Positions 15,339 through 23,639 of a stretch of 64,000 nucleotides of DNA are shown piece after piece. A program made the position numbers and the translations under genes. Origin of the DNA: Elainella saxicola E1 (GTDB taxonomy: Bacteria > Cyanobacteriota > Cyanobacteriia > Elainellales > Elainellaceae); the NCBI GenBank assembly GCA_002796835.1, contig LUGL01000030.1:1-64000 (forward strand), written 5' to 3'. The notes under the pieces are model-generated. The model was not told the origin of the DNA, did no database searches, and was given only the letters and a program-made list of their open reading frames with translations. Position 1 is the stretch's first letter, and every line of letters begins with the position of its first letter.

Positions 15339-16610
15339 ATGACTGCGTTCAAAGCCACCCTGACGATCGGCCTCATCCCACTCCTCTGCTATGCCAGTTT
15401 GGCACCCATTCCGGCGGCATTGGCTGAGAATAACGCTGTCGCTGGTTCGTCGATGGTGAGGTCCAGGTCAACGGCTCGATCGGCAGCATCACCGGAATCC
15501 CCAACCACCCCTCCAACCAACTTCACACCACAGACTTTCGCACCCTGGCCAAGCACACCAGGAACAAGCACACCAGGACCGATCGCCCCCAATACACCGA
15601 GCACTCCTTCAACGACGCCTTTCTCTGAAACGCCTAACCTCAACCCAACGCCTGATTCTGTAGGACCGATGCCGCCCCCGTTAGAAAGCTACAAAATTGC
15701 GGATGGCGATCAAATTCAGTTGATCATTGCCAGCGTGCCGGAATTCAGTGGCGTCTATCAGATCATGGAAGATGGCACAGCAACCTTACCAGAGATAGGC
15801 GTGATCTATTTACGGGGTCTGACGACTCCAGAAGCCTCCCAGAAGGTCGCCCAGGCTTACACTGACTCTCAGATTATCATTCAGCCACTGGTCAGCATCA
15901 TGCTATCGAAAATTAGCTTAGTGGATGTGGCGATTACAGGTGAAGTGAAGCGTCCGGGAGCCTACATCATCACGCCTCAGAATGGGGAACTGCCAACCCT
16001 GACCGAAATTATTGAACAGGCTGGTGGCATCACACAACAGGCCGATTTGAAAAAAATTCAGATTCGTCGCCGTTTAGGAACGGGCCAGGAAGAATTGATC
16101 GAGGCGAATTTATGGGATCTGCTGGCGAAGGGTGATATTCATCAGAATGTGTCTTTGCGAGATGGTGATTCGATCCTGCTGCCGACCGCAGTGAGTATTC
16201 CAACGGACATGGCTTATCAAACCGCCCAGGCCAATCTCTCTCCTGAAGATGTTCAAGTGAATTTAGTCGGAGAAGTGAATGCGCCTGGTGTCATTGCTGT
16301 GCCGCCAAATACGCCACTCAACGAAGCCTTACTAATTGCCGGAGGATTTACAGGACGGGCGCGAAAAGGATCCGTGGAATTACTCCGCCTCAATCCCAAT
16401 GGATCGGTGACTCATCGCCGCATCGAAATTGATCTGGATCAGGGAATCAACGAGGAAACGAATCCCATCCTGCACAATCGCGATGTGGTTCTGATTGGGC
16501 GATCGACCCTGGCTCGCATTTCCGACACCTTAAACAGCATTCTCAGTCCCCTGGGCAGTGCTTTCTCTTTGTTCAATTTGTTCAGTCCTTTCTTCGCTCC
16601 CGGTCCTTGA
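15339..16610 (+). CDS. Polysaccharide export outer-membrane protein (Wza-like, SLBB)
   Basis: Forms or feeds the outer-membrane channel for exopolysaccharide. A Sec signal peptide is visible (TLTIGLIPLLCYASLAPIPAALA, cleavage after about residue 30). A long Pro/Thr-rich low-complexity linker follows (about 45-105: TPGTSTPGPIAPNTPSTPST). The poly_export domain begins at YKIADGDQIQLIIASVPEFSG and has the DGTATLPEIGVIYLRGLT strand. Two SLBB domains follow, VAITGEVKRPGAYIITPQ (about 200) and VNLVGEVNAPGVIAVPP (about 305). The Pro/Thr linker may let the protein cross the peptidoglycan. No lipobox Cys is evident at the cleavage site, unlike E. coli Wza. The wzc-like gene starts one base after the stop. 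Confidence 0.9.
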   Translation: MTAFKATLTIGLIPLLCYASLAPIPAALAENNAVAGSSMVRSRSTARSAASPESPTTPPTNFTPQTFAPWPSTPGTSTPGPIAPNTPSTPSTTPFSETPNLNPTPDSVGPMPPPLESYKIADGDQIQLIIASVPEFSGVYQIMEDGTATLPEIGVIYLRGLTTPEASQKVAQAYTDSQIIIQPLVSIMLSKISLVDVAITGEVKRPGAYIITPQNGELPTLTEIIEQAGGITQQADLKKIQIRRRLGTGQEELIEANLWDLLAKGDIHQNVSLRDGDSILLPTAVSIPTDMAYQTAQANLSPEDVQVNLVGEVNAPGVIAVPPNTPLNEALLIAGGFTGRARKGSVELLRLNPNGSVTHRRIEIDLDQGINEETNPILHNRDVVLIGRSTLARISDTLNSILSPLGSAFSLFNLFSPFFAPGP

Positions 16611-16611
16611 T

Positions 16612-19038
16612 ATGACATCGCTCTCCTCGAAAGACTCGGCTTTAACCACCCTGCTGCAAAAAATCACGCCTGCTCAACCTGCAGGACAAGATACCTCAGA
16701 GGCGGGAGAATCCACTTGGAGCATTGCCTATTTTCGCGGCATGTTTCGCCGCAAGGCATTACTGATTGGCATCTTAGCGGTGTCGCTGGGTGCATACTCT
16801 GGGTTTCGTGCGGTGAGTAAGGTACCACTCTATCAAAGTGAGTTTCGGTTACTGGTGGAGCCGATCCATGAAAAACATGAGCTGGAGCAACTGACCGATT
16901 CTAAAAAAACGCAAACGACTCAGGATTTAGATTATTCCAGTTTAATTGAAGTGCTTTACAGCCCTAAGCTGCTTGAACCGATCTTTAAAAAGGTCAATCA
17001 GCAATATCCCGGTACGGATTTAGAGAGCACGGTGGGTCGCCTGTCCGTGACTCGGTTAGGCGAAACAAAAATTATTGAAGTTGGTTTTTATGATCCGAAT
17101 CCGGGCAAAGTGCAACTATTGCTGAAACAGGTTTCTCAGGGATATTTAACCTACAGCCGGGATGATCAGCTCGCTCAACTGCGGCAGGGCATCAAATTTG
17201 TGGAAGACAAGCTACCCGGAATTCAAAGGCGCGTAAATCGCCTCCAGCAGGAAATTCAGGACTTGCAGCAAAAGTTTGACTTTGTTCATCCAGACGATCG
17301 TGTTGATGCTCTCACTAAACAGCTCCAAAAAATCTCTGAGGACCGTCAATCCATTCGAACTGATCTGATCGCCTTACAAGCCCAATATGCCAACTTAAAG
17401 CAAAATGCAGGAGCCCTCGCAGCGCTGATCCAGGATTCCAACTACCAGGCTTCAAATCAGCAATATGAGGTGTTAGCGCGGCAATTGGCGATCGAATCTG
17501 CTCGATTTGGTCCCAATAGCTCCACGATTCAAGTGTTGAAACGACAGCAGGAAAACCTGGCAAAAGTGGTGCAAAGAGATGCCGAGAAGGCGATCGAAGC
17601 TCAAATCTCCGATGTGACCAACCAGATGACGATTTTGACTGCCAAGGATCGGGACATGGCCCAGACGGAAAAGTTGCTGAAGCAGCAATTTCAACAAATG
17701 CCGTTAGTATTCCGTCAATATACAGAATTGCAGCGGGAGTTGGAAATTGCCACCGACAGCCTTACCCGGTTTTTGCAGACCTATCAAAGCCTACAGATTC
17801 AAGCTTCCCAGAACGAAATTCCTTGGCAACTGATTGAAGAAGCCAAATCCCCTCGGCTTAAACCAACAGGAAGTGCATCAAAATCAATTATGTCTGGTTT
17901 TATCGGCGGGTTAATTTTAGGTGCCATTGCTGCATTTATTTTAGAGAAATTAGAGAATACGCTGTATACGATCGATGAAGTGAAAAGCAAAATCAAACTC
18001 CCATTATTAGGGGTCATTCCTTTGCATGGCGATCTGAATATCGTTCGTCCCGGCATGCATGTGGTCGATCTGGGAATTCACATCAAACAAAGCCCTGGTT
18101 CGTTGAAGCAGGTCATGGGTTTAAGTGAGCCAGTCTTACTGGCATCTGCTCAGACGGCTGAGGTGCAGATTCCTGAGGCGCAGATTCCTGAGATTCAAGC
18201 TGCTGAGGTGGCAAGACCTGAGGCGGCAAGTTCTGAGACAGCAAGTCCTGAGGCATTCGGAGAAGCATCCAGCATCGAAGTTGGCCAAACCGGTCGAACA
18301 CAACCAGCTCCTGATCCAGGCAATCTGCTAGCTACAGAAGAGCTTGAGATGATTGAGTCAGCCTTAGCCCATAGCGAAACCAGTCGAGATTACTGGCTAC
18401 AGGAATATGGAGCCTATGGTTTCTTGGAAGCCTTCCGTACGCTCTATGCCAATATTGCGCGACTTGATAAACAGCCAATTCGATCGATCGTGATCAATTC
18501 GGCCCTCCCTGGTGAAGGTCGAACCACGGTAGCAATTCATTTGGCCCAAGCTGCTGCGGCCATGGGCAAACGGGTTTTACTGGTGGATGCTCATCTCCGC
18601 AAAGGTGGCACGCAAATCCATACGCTATTGGGTGTGCCAGAACATGTTGGTTTAGGGGACTACCTCATGGGAAATGCCTCGCTGCAACAAGTGGTACAGT
18701 CGCTCTCCTGGGAATCGGGTCTATTTTTGATTGGTGCAGGTGAAATTCCGCTTGATCCCACCCGTCTGCTGGCGTCTCAAAAAATGCAAGATCTGATGAG
18801 CGAGCTGGCTCAGTCGTTTGATTTAGTAATTTACGATGTGTTGCCTTTAATGGGCTTAGCTGATGTGAAGCTGCTGGCCGCTCAGTCTGATGGAATTATG
18901 CTGGTAACTAGCTTAGGAAAACGCAAGAGTGTTCATGCACTCGGACAGACGATCGAACGCTTAAATGCCGCTCGGTTACCAATCCTGGGAATTGTGGTGA
19001 ACAAGGCGAAGAAATACAACGTTGATTTATATGCTTAG
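16612..19038 (+). CDS. Wzc-like polysaccharide copolymerase / BY-kinase-like protein with altered Walker A
   Basis: An 808-residue inner-membrane protein controlling polysaccharide chain length or export. In order it has a cytosolic N-terminus, a first membrane span (about 44-66), a Wzz-type periplasmic region (about 70-170), a long coiled coil (about 190-400) and a second span (IMSGFIGGLILGAIAAFILE, about 425-447). A repetitive Glu/Pro linker of QIPEAQIPEI type (about 515-560) leads to a ParA/BY-kinase-like domain. Its Walker A reads PGEGRTT (residues 633-639): the invariant Lys is Arg637. Walker A' is VLLVDAH and the later motif is LVIYDVLPLMGLADV, so it too departs from the usual D-TPP form. 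The C-terminus has only two tyrosines (KKYNVDLYA) instead of a Tyr cluster. Kinase activity is therefore doubtful. Start at 16612; earlier in-frame codons overlap the upstream gene. Confidence 0.88.
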   Translation: MTSLSSKDSALTTLLQKITPAQPAGQDTSEAGESTWSIAYFRGMFRRKALLIGILAVSLGAYSGFRAVSKVPLYQSEFRLLVEPIHEKHELEQLTDSKKTQTTQDLDYSSLIEVLYSPKLLEPIFKKVNQQYPGTDLESTVGRLSVTRLGETKIIEVGFYDPNPGKVQLLLKQVSQGYLTYSRDDQLAQLRQGIKFVEDKLPGIQRRVNRLQQEIQDLQQKFDFVHPDDRVDALTKQLQKISEDRQSIRTDLIALQAQYANLKQNAGALAALIQDSNYQASNQQYEVLARQLAIESARFGPNSSTIQVLKRQQENLAKVVQRDAEKAIEAQISDVTNQMTILTAKDRDMAQTEKLLKQQFQQMPLVFRQYTELQRELEIATDSLTRFLQTYQSLQIQASQNEIPWQLIEEAKSPRLKPTGSASKSIMSGFIGGLILGAIAAFILEKLENTLYTIDEVKSKIKLPLLGVIPLHGDLNIVRPGMHVVDLGIHIKQSPGSLKQVMGLSEPVLLASAQTAEVQIPEAQIPEIQAAEVARPEAASSETASPEAFGEASSIEVGQTGRTQPAPDPGNLLATEELEMIESALAHSETSRDYWLQEYGAYGFLEAFRTLYANIARLDKQPIRSIVINSALPGEGRTTVAIHLAQAAAAMGKRVLLVDAHLRKGGTQIHTLLGVPEHVGLGDYLMGNASLQQVVQSLSWESGLFLIGAGEIPLDPTRLLASQKMQDLMSELAQSFDLVIYDVLPLMGLADVKLLAAQSDGIMLVTSLGKRKSVHALGQTIERLNAARLPILGIVVNKAKKYNVDLYA

Positions 19039-19251
19039 TGAAAATGCCTAGCTGAGATCGCCAATACGGGCGTAAATCTACGATCCTTAACCATTGCCTG
19101 GAGGACTGAAAAATTAGGCATATTCTCCATTCAGGTATTTCTCGGCTTCTTCTAATATCAAAGTAGTTGTCTCCCTAATTCATTCAGTTCCCTGTTTGAT
19201 GGATCGGCATCTAGAAAGCTTACTGTTTCGTCACACTTGTTTTGCTTTACA

Positions 19252-20688
19252 ATGCCGAAATCGTTATCAACTCATTCCATTGGCAATATTGAATCGCTGG
19301 CTGACGCTCCGATCGGGGTAGGCGGTGACTCACTGTTGGGCAACACATTCGGTGTTCTAACAGATCACCGATCTGTTGAAGGAGATCAACGTAGACAGCT
19401 ATCTATACAGGAATATCAAGTTTCCAGTCGGTCTTTGCCTTCGTCTGATTCTCATGCAGATTCTGATACGGATTTACTGACAGGATATGGCGTCAAATCG
19501 ATCCATTCCTCAGATCGGGGTACTGAATCGCAGGCAACTTTCTCCTCAAAGACAGCGTTAGCCTCGGCTTCCAGTACAGCATCTCGTTCTTCTCGCGCAC
19601 CTTCTGGCCTTGTCAACTTAATGGAGGTTCCCTTACCGCCGAATCAAGCCCAGGGAACCAAACAGTATATTATTCAATTCAAAAATTCAGTCACCAATAT
19701 TTCCGATCAAGCGAATCGTTTGGTTAATCGGTATCAGGGACAGCTCTCCCAGGTCTATGACAGCTCCCTCAAAGGTTTTGCTGCTAAGCTCTCGACCAGT
19801 GCGCTGCAAGCGCTCAAACAGCAAAGCTCGATCGCTGCAATCTATGAAGATGTGCCTGTGAAGTTGGGGCCATCAACAGCGCAACCACAACAATCGCAAA
19901 GTAATCTCAAGAATCGGGCGATCGTCCAATCGACCCAATCGACGCCTTGGGGAATTAATCGAGTGGGTGGCACGAAAGATGGTACCGGCAAAACGGTTTG
20001 GATTATTGATACGGGTGTGGACTATAAACATCCTGATCTGAGAGTCGATACTCGCCGCGCCAAAACTTTTATCGGTCGATCCGCTACAGATGATAATGGT
20101 CATGGTACCCATGTCGCTGGGACGATCGCCGCACTCAATAACACGATCGGCGTTGTGGGTGTTGCAGCGGGAGCAACGGTTGTGCCTGTAAAAGTGCTCG
20201 ATAAAAATGGGTCTGGCTATTTATCTGATGTGATCGCGGGAGTAGATTACGTCGCAAAATATGCCAAAGCAGGAGAGGTCGTCAACATGAGCTTGGGGGG
20301 TGGTTATTACCAACCCTTGAATGATGCAGTGCTCAGAGCGGCTGCAAAAGGGATCAAGTTTGCGATCGCTGCTGGAAATTCAGCACAAGATGTAGCGACC
20401 GCCTCCCCTGCTAGCACCAATGGCGTTAACGTTTTTACGGTTTCTGCGATCGATTCCACAGATACATTGGCCAGCTTCTCTAACTTCGGGGCTGGAATTG
20501 ACTATGCAGCTCCCGGTGTCGGCATTCTATCAACCTGGCCGGGTGGAACCTACACAACCCTCAGCGGAACTTCCATGGCAACTCCCCACGTTGCAGGTTT
20601 ACTTCTACTAGGAACTCCCGGTGTGAATGGCGTTGTGAAGGGCGATCGAGATACGTTTAACGAAGGAATTGCATTCGGCGTAGTCTAA
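19252..20688 (+). CDS. Subtilisin-like serine protease (S8) with I9 propeptide
   Basis: A 478-residue subtilase. An N-terminal low-complexity region (1-130) leads to an inhibitor-I9-like prodomain (about 135-210: KQYIIQFKNSV, GQLSQVYDSSLKGFAAKLS). The catalytic domain has Asp253 in WIIDTGVDYKHPDL, His284 in NGHGTHVAGTIAA and Ser441 in SGTSMATPHVAG, with the oxyanion AAGNS near residue 374. There is no signal peptide at the ATG (19252) or with the TTG start 15 bases earlier. It is therefore either cytosolic or exported by another route. It follows the wzc-like gene by about 210 bases and is convergent with the cyanoexosortase operon. It may process surface proteins or the PFE-CTERM proteins, but nothing proves this. 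Confidence 0.9.
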   Translation: MPKSLSTHSIGNIESLADAPIGVGGDSLLGNTFGVLTDHRSVEGDQRRQLSIQEYQVSSRSLPSSDSHADSDTDLLTGYGVKSIHSSDRGTESQATFSSKTALASASSTASRSSRAPSGLVNLMEVPLPPNQAQGTKQYIIQFKNSVTNISDQANRLVNRYQGQLSQVYDSSLKGFAAKLSTSALQALKQQSSIAAIYEDVPVKLGPSTAQPQQSQSNLKNRAIVQSTQSTPWGINRVGGTKDGTGKTVWIIDTGVDYKHPDLRVDTRRAKTFIGRSATDDNGHGTHVAGTIAALNNTIGVVGVAAGATVVPVKVLDKNGSGYLSDVIAGVDYVAKYAKAGEVVNMSLGGGYYQPLNDAVLRAAAKGIKFAIAAGNSAQDVATASPASTNGVNVFTVSAIDSTDTLASFSNFGAGIDYAAPGVGILSTWPGGTYTTLSGTSMATPHVAGLLLLGTPGVNGVVKGDRDTFNEGIAFGVV

Positions 20689-20741
20689 ATCCCTGTTTCA
20701 AAAAGGCTTGAGTCAGGTGCTTTGATTAATCGAGTAGGTTG

Positions 20742-20789
20742 GCCCAATCAGTCAGGTTGTTATCATCTAACACCACTGGTTGGGCTTTT
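20742..20789 (+). terminator. Rho-independent terminator of the subtilase gene
   Basis: GCCCAATCAGT (20742-20752) pairs with ACTGGTTGGGC (20775-20785), with a G-T pair opposite the T, and TTTT follows. The hairpin overlaps the last codons of the convergent gene that ends at 20763. Confidence 0.7.
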
Positions 20790-21485
20790 AGACATCCACC
20801 AAGATGCGATCGATCGCCATTGTTCTTCTAGGAGTTGCTCTGCAAGGGCATCATCATTTGCAATGAATTTCTGATTATTACTGGTAGTACTTCCTGAATT
20901 GATTTTCTCAGTAGGAATGGAGAGCTGTACCCATAAGCAGCGTTTGTCTAGTAGGCTATTCTGACCGATCGCCCAACCCAGGAGTCGATCAGGTTGCCAA
21001 ATGTGCTGATAAAGTTGGCTACGAAACTGAGCAGGCGTCACGAAGCTATGACCCGCTGGGCTCAAGCAGCTCTCTAGATAGACATTCCCTTGCTGGGTAA
21101 ACCGACGGTAGAAACCGATCGGAGTTTGAACATCCTGAAATTTGGGTGGGTTTGCTTTCCAGCTCAGTTGTTCTTGAATCAGTTTATGAATGTTGCCGCC
21201 TGTGTTGACTACGTCCCGTAACTCTAATTGAATTGGGATTCCACTACGAATATAGCGGTATTTTTGACCTGAAAGAATTTGATCATATTTGGGAGACTCA
21301 GCTTGCGGCAATTGGATCGGCTGAGATTCGAGCAACTGAGATTCTGGTAGCGGTAAAGCTTGCGGCAAAGGAATCGCTGTATATTGACGTTGACTCGTCG
21401 TTGGATCAAGCAGCAATTTGCCGATCGTCAGTGCAATCCCTACACAAATTCCACTCAATAGCAAGTGACGGCTTGGCGGTTTCAT
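20763..21485 (-). CDS. Cyanoexosortase A system-associated protein
   Basis: A 240-residue partner of the cyanoexosortase next to it; its molecular role is unknown. An N-terminal hydrophobic segment (HLLLSGICVGIALTIGKLLL, about 7-26) anchors it in the inner membrane with the rest outside. The soluble part has YRYIRSGIPIQLELRDVVNTGG, then TPIGFYRRFTQQGNVYLESCLSP and KRCLWVQLSI, a layout seen in the proteins that always accompany cyanoexosortases. Its ATG overlaps the stop of crtA by four bases (ATGA), so the pair is translationally coupled. Assignment rests mainly on this context and the size and anchor. Confidence 0.8.
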   Translation of the reverse strand: MKPPSRHLLLSGICVGIALTIGKLLLDPTTSQRQYTAIPLPQALPLPESQLLESQPIQLPQAESPKYDQILSGQKYRYIRSGIPIQLELRDVVNTGGNIHKLIQEQLSWKANPPKFQDVQTPIGFYRRFTQQGNVYLESCLSPAGHSFVTPAQFRSQLYQHIWQPDRLLGWAIGQNSLLDKRCLWVQLSIPTEKINSGSTTSNNQKFIANDDALAEQLLEEQWRSIASWWMSKSPTSGVR

Positions 21486-22309
21486 GAAACTTCCTCGGCA
21501 GGTGCGATCAACATCTGGCTACAAAGAGCAAAAAGGATAATGCCCAGCGTCGAAAAAATTTGGGCACCTTGTGGACCATGCCAGAATTCGAATCGATCGG
21601 GCTGGCTAACGACCAAAAGCATGATGGAGATGCGAACGCTACTTAACAAAAAGGTGATACCTCCCGCAAGCAGAAAAATATATCCCTGCTGATAAATGCT
21701 GGTAGGAAATAAGAGAATCAACAAAACAGAAAGTTGAATTAATAAGATGAAAATTGGAACTCCAGTGCAGCCATACTCTACAGTGACTGCCCGATCGTCC
21801 ATCAAAACTGCTGTCCCTTGCCGAATCACATCAACTCCAACATAATGCAGGAAAAAAGTGGTGCTCTGGGCCAGTATTGTTTGAATTGACGATCCTAACC
21901 AGGGCTCGATGATTTGAGCGGCTGTTCCACTCGGAACCATCAACGTTAAGACGATCAATCCCTCACGCCAATATTGTTTGAGACGAGGCCCAGAGGCTAA
22001 TAATCCTAGACTAAGTGCTGCGACCCCAGGAAAAAGACGCACATAGGTAGACTCAAACCAGAAGAGAGATACGCTTTTGGTCAGGACTAACCCCATTAAG
22101 ACAGTTGCAACAAGACTGGAAATCCAATCGCTGGTCAAATTTAAATCTTTCCGTCGTTGCCAGAGCAAGAAGACGATCGCACCCCAAAACAACACGTTCA
22201 GCATCATCTGATCGGTTTGTTGAGTCAATCTCCAAGTCAGAGTGAGGTGTAAAGCAATGAGACCTAAACCGATGAGACCGAGCCAGAACTGCGTTTTTTG
22301 AGTATTCAT
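21482..22309 (-). CDS. crtA: Cyanoexosortase A (PEP/PFE-CTERM processing transpeptidase)
   Basis: An inner-membrane cysteine protease/transpeptidase that cleaves C-terminal PEP-CTERM-type tails of exported proteins. The 275-residue protein has about eight hydrophobic spans and the exosortase triad: Cys181 in VEYGCTGVP, Arg226 in SSVRISIML and His244 in FEFWHGPQG. I place the start at the ATG at 22309. A longer frame from 22495 would overlap the HpsJ-like gene and begins with a non-hydrophobic stretch in the wrong place. It is the middle gene of a three-gene minus-strand operon: HpsJ-like (ends 4 bases upstream), crtA, associated protein (4-base overlap). Two candidate substrates with PFE-CTERM tails are encoded a few kb away. 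Confidence 0.92.
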   Translation of the reverse strand: MNTQKTQFWLGLIGLGLIALHLTLTWRLTQQTDQMMLNVLFWGAIVFLLWQRRKDLNLTSDWISSLVATVLMGLVLTKSVSLFWFESTYVRLFPGVAALSLGLLASGPRLKQYWREGLIVLTLMVPSGTAAQIIEPWLGSSIQTILAQSTTFFLHYVGVDVIRQGTAVLMDDRAVTVEYGCTGVPIFILLIQLSVLLILLFPTSIYQQGYIFLLAGGITFLLSSVRISIMLLVVSQPDRFEFWHGPQGAQIFSTLGIILFALCSQMLIAPAEEVS

Positions 22310-22313
22310 GATC

Positions 22314-23285
22314 TCAAATATTGCGACGGTGACTGCGATGCACAGGACGCTGCATTTTTTTGATCGCTTGATTGACGCTGCTGATGGGCGATCCGTTTGC
22401 TGCAATGGGTGGAGTTGAAGCAGATCGACGGCTGGCCGCAGCGCTGTATTTCCAAGATCTAGCATCCCTTGCCCAGCGAGTGCAGACCCAAACATAGGCG
22501 AAGATCATGCCAGCAATAAGCACTTGCAGCACCAGTTTGGCGGTGTTTTTGACCAAATTAAACCGCAAATTCGATCGCGCCTGGTTCGCCTTTTCATCCG
22601 TTTGCTGTTTTGCTTTCTGCAAGTTTTCTAAAGCTTGTTGCTTAGCTTGTTCTGTATTCTTGGGGGCATTGGGCAATTTGCCTTTGTCATCTGGAGCGGG
22701 AATCAAGCTTTGCAATTCTGCAGAAGAGGCTTTGTCGATCTGCTTTTTGGTGGTGTCAATCTGCATTTTCTGCTGGTCCACCTGAACCGTAATTTGTTCG
22801 TTGTTGAAACGGCTAATCCGAACGGAATCAAACAAGGTTAGGGGTAAGAGGAGGAAAAAGACGATCGCGATGATCAGCGTCAACCAGGACAAAAATTTGA
22901 GGATGGGTTGCTCAATTCGTTTACGAGCCTCGGTTTCACCAAAGAAAACCAGCATAAATGCCAGCAGTGGCACGGGCGCTAATTTCGCTAAATCCCCAAT
23001 CGTTTGATATTCCCAAACTGGGTTAGAAAGTTCGGGAGGTACCAGCACATAGAGTAAGTCAATGCAGGCCAACAGGATTAATCCGTACCCGATCGCTCGC
23101 ATGACTTGTAGCGTAGTCGATGAGGTGAAGCTGGCAAGCAAACTGGGTTCGGGCTTGGAATGCCTCATGTCTGGTTTTGTGGGAGATTCCGCTTCAGGAG
23201 GCGTGGATTCAGGCACCGGTGAGGTCATTTCGGCTTCTGAGTTGCCCTCTAGCGGAAAGGAGGAGTCAGGTTGAAAAGTTGTCAT
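22314..23285 (-). CDS. HpsJ-like protein of the cyanoexosortase A operon
   Basis: A 323-residue membrane protein resembling HpsJ, a protein of hormogonium polysaccharide loci. The N-terminus (1-55) is Pro/Glu/Ser-rich. Three hydrophobic spans follow (AIGYGLILLACIDLLYVLVP, LAPVPLLAFMLVFFGE, FLSWLTLIIAIVFFLLLPLT), then a long charged helix (about 165-250, rich in Lys, Gln and Ala) outside or between membranes. A last span (LVLQVLIAGMIFAYVWVCT) and a basic Ser-rich tail end it. It is the first gene of the operon with crtA, separated by four bases, which fits the cyanoexosortase A-associated type. Function is unknown; a link between exosortase and polysaccharide export is inferred from its homologues. 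Confidence 0.78.
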   Translation of the reverse strand: MTTFQPDSSFPLEGNSEAEMTSPVPESTPPEAESPTKPDMRHSKPEPSLLASFTSSTTLQVMRAIGYGLILLACIDLLYVLVPPELSNPVWEYQTIGDLAKLAPVPLLAFMLVFFGETEARKRIEQPILKFLSWLTLIIAIVFFLLLPLTLFDSVRISRFNNEQITVQVDQQKMQIDTTKKQIDKASSAELQSLIPAPDDKGKLPNAPKNTEQAKQQALENLQKAKQQTDEKANQARSNLRFNLVKNTAKLVLQVLIAGMIFAYVWVCTRWARDARSWKYSAAASRRSASTPPIAANGSPISSVNQAIKKMQRPVHRSHRRNI

Positions 23286-23639
23286 GGCGGAAATTCTTTA
23301 AGACTTTATCCAGCCTAAAAAGCAGATGTTTTCGTTCAGGCTTGTTTTACGACAGGTTTGATCAATGAGAAGTCAGACGTTACACAAACACGATCGCAAG
23401 CATTTCTTTTAAATACTAGATATATCCCGTCTCAGGAGCATTCGCAGGAGTGCTCCTCTCTCTCCATTGCATTGCTAGCGATTGGATTCTCTATCTCCTA
23501 AAACCCCCTGTGTTCCTGGTTGATAATTGCTAGCTCGATCGTTGTCTGGAAAATGGCGATCGGCAGAGCTGGAATGGGTCAAGATGCTTGGCTAGATAAA
23601 GCGACCATTGCTCAATCGCGTATAGGAAATCGATTTGTC

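Noticed and set aside
22310-22495. N-terminal extension of cyanoexosortase A
   Set aside because: Overlaps the HpsJ-like gene and is not hydrophobic; exosortases begin directly with a membrane span as seen from 22309.
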